Of a stretch of 64,000 bases of DNA, positions 57,686-64,000 are shown in pieces. Numbering within the stretch: position 1 is the stretch's first letter; each line of letters begins with the position of its first letter. The notes beneath the pieces are model-generated. The model worked only from the letters and a program-made list of their open reading frames with translations, was not told where the DNA came from and did no database searches. Both the position numbers and the translations under genes were made by a program. Source of the DNA: Asterias amurensis (Eukaryota > Echinodermata > Asteroidea > Forcipulatida > Asteriidae); the NCBI RefSeq assembly GCF_032118995.1, contig NC_092659.1, positions 9,155,177-9,219,176 of the forward strand, given 5' to 3'.

Positions 57686-58430
57686 CCTTTATATTGCTTT
57701 ACAGAACAATGGCTAAACCACATTTCCAGAAATAATCCGATTTGCTGTCCCGTAGAGATTTTCTACCACTTGTTATACTTTATTCTGGATCCCTGTTATT
57801 GATGCACTACTCAACCAAAGAGGGACTGACTGATTCTGTCAGTGGTTCCTAATAACCATGTTTTCACTCACACAATTTTTTTTAAATAATAATAATAATA
57901 TTTAATTGAACTCACATCACATAAATTACCAGATCACATTGCCATCCGGCTTTTTCGTTTCATAAATGTATTAGTTATCTTACTTGTAATGTGCTCACTG
58001 AAATAAACAAACCTAAGCGACCTCTGGTTTCTGACACATATATGTTGTTAGTATGTGGTTTTGTTTGTTTGATTTTTGTTCGTTTGTTCGTTTGTTTGTT
58101 CCAGTGTATACTCAGGTACTACATGAAATCAGTTTTCTGGAAAAATGTATTCTCTAATACAAATTATAGAGTCACATTCGTTTTACTGAAATGATAGAAG
58201 CTACTTGCATGAAACTAAGTCTGGTTCTTTGAGATCTGGATTAATTAAGGCTTTGTAGCATTACATTTGCTAATAAAGTATTTTAATACACATTTAGGGG
58301 GACAGACTTTAGTAATTAGTTTCCAAGTAGAATATTTTCAGTTAAAAGTATAAATGCATGCGACCTAGCTTAACTCGAATGATAAGATTATGTATGTAGA
58401 AGCTACTGATAGGTAATGCAGTAATGCGAA
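57686..58430. other. spacer, nothing recognised
   Basis: AT-rich, with an AAT microsatellite near 57886-57900. No gene supported. Confidence 0.4.
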
Positions 58431-58439
58431 CACTAAGCT

Positions 58440-58740
58440 CAACATCACTTTGTCACCATCTCAGCAGTGGATACGCGATTTATCAAAAAATTGCTTTCTG
58501 TGGAGCATGTAGCTTTTACCGCCCAAAATGTTCCAGGATGAAAAAGGGTTGGGTCACAAGTTTCTTGTCACAAACGTTTATTGCACATTTCCCCACTCAC
58601 AATAAAACAAAAGCCATTGTGGTTGAGAGGTTTACTAGAACTCTTAAAACTAAAATGTGGAACCCCTTCACGACCAAAAACGCCACGCCTACATGGCTGT
58701 TTTACCAAAAGCCTAAAATTGCTAATTTCACAGAAGCATA
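58440..58740 (+). mobile_element. Polinton/Maverick-type integrase relic
   Basis: A short stretch resembles the later part of the DDE integrase of Polintons and related elements (TKAIVVERFTRTLKTKMW). It is an old, broken scrap; no capsid, polymerase or terminal repeats are recognised nearby. Confidence 0.5.
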
Positions 58741-60709
58741 AAGGGAACGCCGGCAACTGTCACCCCTGCAAACTCCGAAGAGGTATAGCACCCGCTGTAA
58801 CGATGGTGTACGACGCCCCAAATAGTCAAAGCTCCATGACCACCTTGAAGATTTACATTTTTTGTGTTTAATTCGTCTATATGTCACAAGCCGTCTTAAA
58901 CGCGCAGCAACAATAAATTTTACGGGCTGTTTGCCTACCCAAAGTGACGACAGAAAAACTCACACGGTAGAATTGTAAGTACAATTAAATAAATTTAATA
59001 AATGAACAATGCATAAAGAATAAACGTATACATGATCAATTATGTTTCATCCCTCACAACCCCCATAAATCAAGGCTACATTACTGATGTTGGACCCCGT
59101 AGTATTTTTTACGGCCAAGTATATTAATAACACAAGGCTTTAACAAAACAATTGGTCACACAATAGAAAGGAAATGCACTTGTCTTTGTTCTTGTTATAA
59201 CCAAAACACAATCATAAAAGTATTGGCTCGGCAGACCCGTTAATTGTTGGTTATACCCAGTATATTAAGGATACAAGGCTTAACCAAAACCTCGGTCCCA
59301 CAACAAATAATGTAAGCACAGTAATAATTATAAATTACTGAAATACTATCACCACCGAATCTTAGTTATAGTTCATTTCGGTATTCAGTTCATCTTAATC
59401 CAAAAGATACTTGCGAGGTTCGCTGTCTGTCCTCAAATTATCACACAACACATGTATAGCACACAGCCACAGTTCACAGGGTGGTGGTAGCCCGACTACT
59501 CGTTCGCATCTAGCGCCCTCAACGGTAGTGGCTCCAAGGAGTGTCCTCTGTCTCAGTCAACCCGATTACCAATCCCCACTTAAAAGCCGTCTAAGAAAAG
59601 AGAACAAGAATATACCATACCCAGTTACTTAGCCCTAGCTTTATAAACACCTACAATCTTGTGAAAAACACTATGTTCATCCTCAGAAAATAAATGCAGC
59701 ATAACTTATATTCAAAATGCCAAATCCATTGGTCTACATGCAACTATATTAAATCATAACCTTATGTACATAATAACACAATGAAATAAATCAACTTACG
59801 GTTTCTCATCCGTAGACGATCGCAGAAGCAAAACCGGCACAAAACTTGGGCAAAATCAAACCCACATCACGTGGCAATACAAAATGCTGACCGGCTTCTC
59901 AGTCGACTGTCACAAGGCTTCTGTCCCCTTGCAAAACACACATTCCCACACTCCACTCTTACACCCTACTAGTACCCCCATATTACATAATACCAGAAAA
60001 GAGGGGTTAATGACCTGTGAAACCACGGCTAAAGTACCAAATAAAAGCAACAGGTTACAAGGAGTAGTGAACAATCTATCCACTAGTGTAGACACTCTGA
60101 TCTAAGAGAGGGGTATAAGAAACTCTATCGATAATTAGTATACGAATAGGAGGTCATTGTCACACTATGTATGTACAATAAAAGTTTAAACAAACATTTG
60201 TTTTGCAAGTACACGATCTAATAAGTAACGGTTTAACATTATGTGAACCATGACTGGTTGTTGATCCTAGCGTGTATAAATATGTAGAGGCGCGGATAAA
60301 TTATCGTACGTGCATATTGTAATCAAATAGTACAAATAAGTCGTATAATTAAGAGGTGTAATTAAACGGACACTAATAATAATTACTTAATGAACGAATT
60401 AATGAATTAATGAATGAATTACAAGGGCATTGTTCCACGTTGTTTACAATATTGTGATTTCCACAATGGCTACGTTAAGTCAATTTTCAAATTCAACCAC
60501 TATTCAACATGACATCAGCGTAGACACTGGACGTTGAAGCAGCAATAAATGCGAACATTCAGACAATGTACAGTATTGGTTTCCCTGTTGTTTCTACGTC
60601 AGGGGTTTAACGTTATTTAAATTTGCAAAACCAATTAATATTCAAAGCAACTTCATTGTCAAGTACCACTTACCAAAGGCAAACGGACCGTTGCGACCAT
60701 TGTCCTTAA
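58741..60709. other. spacer; one local direct repeat
   Basis: Two related ~48-bp segments at 59118-59165 and 59260-59307 (GTATATTAA ... ACAAGGCTT.AAC.AAAAC ... GGTC.CACAA). Otherwise nothing recognised. Confidence 0.4.
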
Positions 60710-61071
60710 AGCCATTGGACACTTTCAGTACAGAAAAACAAAGTTCACCGATTTACAAATAACTTACAGAGTTTACAGAAGGTAATGGTGACAGACTTCT
60801 CTTGAAATATTATTCCATGAAAAGCTTTACTTTTTGAGGAAACATTAAAACAATATAAATTCTTGATCGAGAATTGCGGATTTATTTTAAACACATGTCA
60901 TGACACGGCGGAACGTGCGGAAACAAAGGTGGGTTTTCCCGTTATTTTCTCCCGACTCCGATGACCGATGAGCCTAAATTTTCACTGGTTTGTTATTTTA
61001 TATATAAGTTGTGATACACGGAGTGTGGGCATTGGACAATACTGTTTACCGAAAGTGTCCAATGACTTTAA
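60710..61071 (+). mobile_element. old MITE family 1 copy
   Basis: TAAAGCCATTGGACACTTTC at the left and GAAAGTGTCCAATGACTTTAA at the right; the inside is strongly diverged. Confidence 0.7.
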
Positions 61072-61985
61072 AGACCGTTTGGTCCTTATAATCTAATTAG
61101 TTCGATGTTTAGTTCATGAACATTAAATGTGTACTTGTGGCAATATTTCGAAGACAATAGAACCACTTCGGTTTCGATTGAAAGAAAGATTTCATATAGT
61201 TGAACTCTTAGTGTGAAAAGCCTCTCGTTGCAAAGAGCCATCAAAGCAGACAACTCTTTATTAGAGTAAAACGGATACTCTCAACGAGATTTAGAGTTAA
61301 ATTCGTTCGACTTTCACTCAAAACGAGTGACAAAGACTGGCTTTCATTCTCTGAAGAGAGTGGGTCTTGGTCTAGTATACATTTATTTTGATGTTTGGTC
61401 TGAGCTCTAAGGGTTCTCAAGACCTTTGCATGAATTATTTTCCCACCGTGAGAACAGCGCGCCGTGTCACCCGCTAGCTCTGCGCAAGCTTATTCTCAGT
61501 TTTATTTCCAGCCTCCGCGAAGGTCGTGAAAATCTTTTATCAGGGTGTTTTTGTGTGTGTTATTGTTTTGTAAAGGCTTCCCGACAGAGCCAATCAGCAA
61601 CCTAGTTTGCACCTTTTCAATGAAATATAATTCAAGATTCGCCATGTAATTTGAACAGCTAGTTATAAAACCTGTACACGACGTTGTTGTGAATGGTGCT
61701 GTACAGAACACTACCATTTACAGTTACTTAGCATTACCTATTGATCTTCACCACTTGAAAGCCTTGCTAATTCCTAAGACGACATAATAAATCCCTTCTA
61801 AGACCAGTTGGATACCTTTTAATATGATACTGGAACGGTGCTTCAGAAATTATCCGCTGTACCCCGTTGAGACATGGATTTCAACACTACTGTATGTATA
61901 TCACCAACCCCCGATATTATACTTTGGTCCCCGGAAACAGAGAGAGCCATCAGCCCCCCCCCCCCCCCCCTCCGCCGAAACATTT
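61072..61985. other. spacer, nothing recognised
   Basis: No repeat family or gene recognised; a C-run lies at about 61953-61970. Confidence 0.4.
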
Positions 61986-61989
61986 CCCT

Positions 61990-62110
61990 ACCCGCCCCAC
62001 CCCATAAAATGTCATGTCTGGGTGCGCCACTGTCTATATTGAAACCCATTTCTCCTGTGCAAACTCCACGCCCACCCCATAAAATGCCATGTCTGGGTGC
62101 GCCATTGTAT
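61990..62110. repeat. two direct repeats, 74-bp spacing
   Basis: CACCCCATAAAATGTCATGT with CTGGGTGCGCCACTGT recurs 74 bp later with two changes. Confidence 0.8.
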
Positions 62111-62295
62111 GAACCCTCATTCTCATGTGCAAACTTTATGCTAATAACTGTCACATTATTACTGAAAAAGTGGTGTCGTATATTTATGTTTGGTCCATAG
62201 TCATCAACTTCGAATCAATGCTTGACAAGGGAGATTGTGGACATCCTGTGAACCATATCCAGCTGATATTAAAGTTTAGTCCGGTATAGAAGCTT

Positions 62296-62382
62296 TCCAG
62301 CCAATATGCGTATGTTGAGAGATACAACAAGTGAGAAACCTGGTCTTTCACAATTACCAGCTTAGTGTACCTTCCCTTTAAA
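62296..62382 (+). mobile_element. MITE family 1, right-end scrap
   Basis: Retains ATGTTGAGAGATACAACAAG and CTGGTCTTTCACAATTACCA and a decayed end. Confidence 0.65.
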
Positions 62383-63035
62383 GCGTTTTGGGGCGTAAAG
62401 GAAAAACGCAACAAGTGCAAAGCCTTATTGTTAGCATTCCATTTTTTTTTTCACAACAAAGTATATGTAAGGAGAGCTGAATAAGGGCCGATCTGTCCAT
62501 GGTAGATATGTTTTGTTGTAAGCCAACAAGTTGAGTCTTATGTATTCTTTATAAAAAACGGAAACATAAATTCACATTCATAGATTTTGTTCAAATGTTA
62601 AACATTTTTTGCCATCTCTTTCTAGAAGCATTTCGTAACAATGATCACAGGTAAGAAAACACTCTGAAAAAAGATTCTGTCCATAGCAACTCAATATTAT
62701 GGCACCAGACTACTTGTCCATCCAGTCTCAGCTCGGTTTTATGAACATAGAGAAAACACAAATTCTGCGAACTAAAATACCAAATTGCGATATTTGAACT
62801 CGGATATTCAACATGGTCCGTGTGTATAGATTAACCGTTACATCATTTTGGTAATAACTTAAAACAGTAAAAACACCAAGGATCGTATAATAGCGATATA
62901 CGGTAAGGATCTTTGGTACACAATACTAGGCTGACATAATTCAAATCGGTGTCTTGTTCGACAGTGACAAGAAAGTCTTGAAACACTAAATAAGCTCGAA
63001 CCAAACCATCAACTGTTATCCCCTAAAAAATCAAG
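62383..63035. other. spacer, nothing recognised
   Basis: No gene or repeat recognised. Confidence 0.4.
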
Positions 63036-63426
63036 TTATAGGAACACGTTGCCTTGGATCGGTCGAGTTGGTATTTGAAAAGCGTTTGTAACCGTTTTTT
63101 TATAAATTGCATAGGGTTAGAAAGATGTTGGAAAAGTAGAATACAATGATCTACACAAATTTGCTTCGAAATTGCGTTGTTTTCGTTTTACTTTGGGAAC
63201 TAACACAGTCGGCCATTTGTGGGAGTCACAAATTTGACTCTCATAAATGGCCGACCGTGTTTGTCGACGAGGTAAAATGAAAACCACACAATTTCGAGGC
63301 ATATTTGTGTGGATCATTGTATTCTACTTTTAAAACCTCTTTCTAACCATATGCATTTCATAACAAACGGTTTCAAACGCTTTTTATAGACCAACTCGTC
63401 CGATCCAAGGCAACGTGTTCCTTTAA
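63036..63426. mobile_element. MITE family 2 copy, complete
   Basis: GGAACACGTTGCCTTGGATC at the left and GGCAACGTGTTCCTTTAA at the right, with the central ATGGCCGACCG hairpin. Substitutions are spread along both arms, so it is older than the copy at 13951. Confidence 0.9.
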
Positions 63427-64000
63427 GCCAAGAGCAATTGCCACAGAACAACATAGGTCTAACTAACAGCAGCAATATTCCACGATTCGAAGAGTAATGG
63501 CACAATAATTGTCGCTGATAATACACCGTATAATAGGACACCAGGATCGAGTTTAATTCTCACTGCATTAAGTATTCATATCGCCCAAATATTGTGACCA
63601 CGAACATGTCTATTTATACCGATTCTAATTTGTTTCCTATCAACGGAACACAAGGCTAGCACAATTTAAAGAAAGCAAAAACAAATTTTCTTTTCGCAAT
63701 CAAGAGCGCACAGATAAGTTGTATGTGGTGCTGCCCACAGTAGGTATTGAATGTCTGTGGTTCTGCCCCAGTTCAGTCTAGCGCCCCCTTGTAGTTGCTT
63801 ATAAAAGGGATCGTAACACAGACGTCTGACAGTCGGCATTACATTCTCCTCAAACAACAATTCGTACGTTTTATTTTGTCTTAAAGAGTGACTTATTGGT
63901 TCTTGACGTTGGAGTAACGATGAATATTGATTTGTTTTGCAAAATGTAAATAATGTTGATCCCCTGACGTAGAACCAACATGGAATCCAGTACGTTGTTT
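63427..64000. other. right edge, nothing recognised
   Basis: The minus-strand open frames here have no recognisable motif. Confidence 0.4.

Noticed and set aside
58424-60110. A complete virus-like element around the integrase scrap
   Set aside because: No terminal repeats or other parts could be recognised on either side.
1-64000. A coordinated new system linking the SBNO, SLC16 and HYR-F5/8C genes
   Set aside because: Genes lie on both strands, separated by repeats, with no shared motif or known functional tie.

Overview
This is animal nuclear DNA: split genes with clear GT..AG introns, AT-rich spacers, and very many small transposons. Two features suggest an echinoderm, most likely a sea star. 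One is a secreted protein joining a hyalin repeat (HYR) to a discoidin (F5/8C) domain. The other is a set of palindromic MITE families that I associate from memory with asteroid sequence. The species cannot be fixed from the sequence alone.

Layout. (1) 1-6.4 kb, minus strand: the 5' half of a strawberry notch (SBNO)-type gene. Seven coding exons join in frame into 282 codons and run off the left edge; a non-coding first exon is likely near 6355. Its introns hold a 33-bp minisatellite, a hAT-type MITE, a tRNA-like repeat, a LINE 3' end and a SINE. (2) 6.4-12.3 kb: gene-free, with MITEs and small tandem repeats. (3) 12.3-44.5 kb, plus strand: a tandem array of SLC16-type (monocarboxylate transporter-like) genes. 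Copies A, B and D are intact four-exon genes (437, 432 and 429 residues). Copy C keeps only parts of exons 1-2. Copy E keeps the end of exon 3 and exon 4, and a further exon-3 scrap F follows. Between C and D lies a transposon flanked by a 9-bp target duplication, which itself carries a 2.9-kb Helitron; the uninterrupted site survives upstream of B. A Penelope-like retroelement lies between D and E. (4) 45.2-55.4 kb, plus strand: a six-exon gene for a secreted HYR + F5/8C protein, with a second copy of the same Helitron in the intron that splits the F5/8C domain. (5) 55.5-64 kb: no host gene recognised; MITEs and a scrap of Polinton-type integrase.

SLC16 proteins carry small acids or related solutes across membranes, SBNO is a nuclear helicase-like regulator, and the HYR-F5/8C protein is probably extracellular and adhesive or lectin-like. 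Nothing links the three in one pathway. The notable biology is genomic: birth, death and patchwork exchange among the transporter copies, with transposon insertions that can be ordered in time. I found no evidence of a new defence or biosynthetic system.
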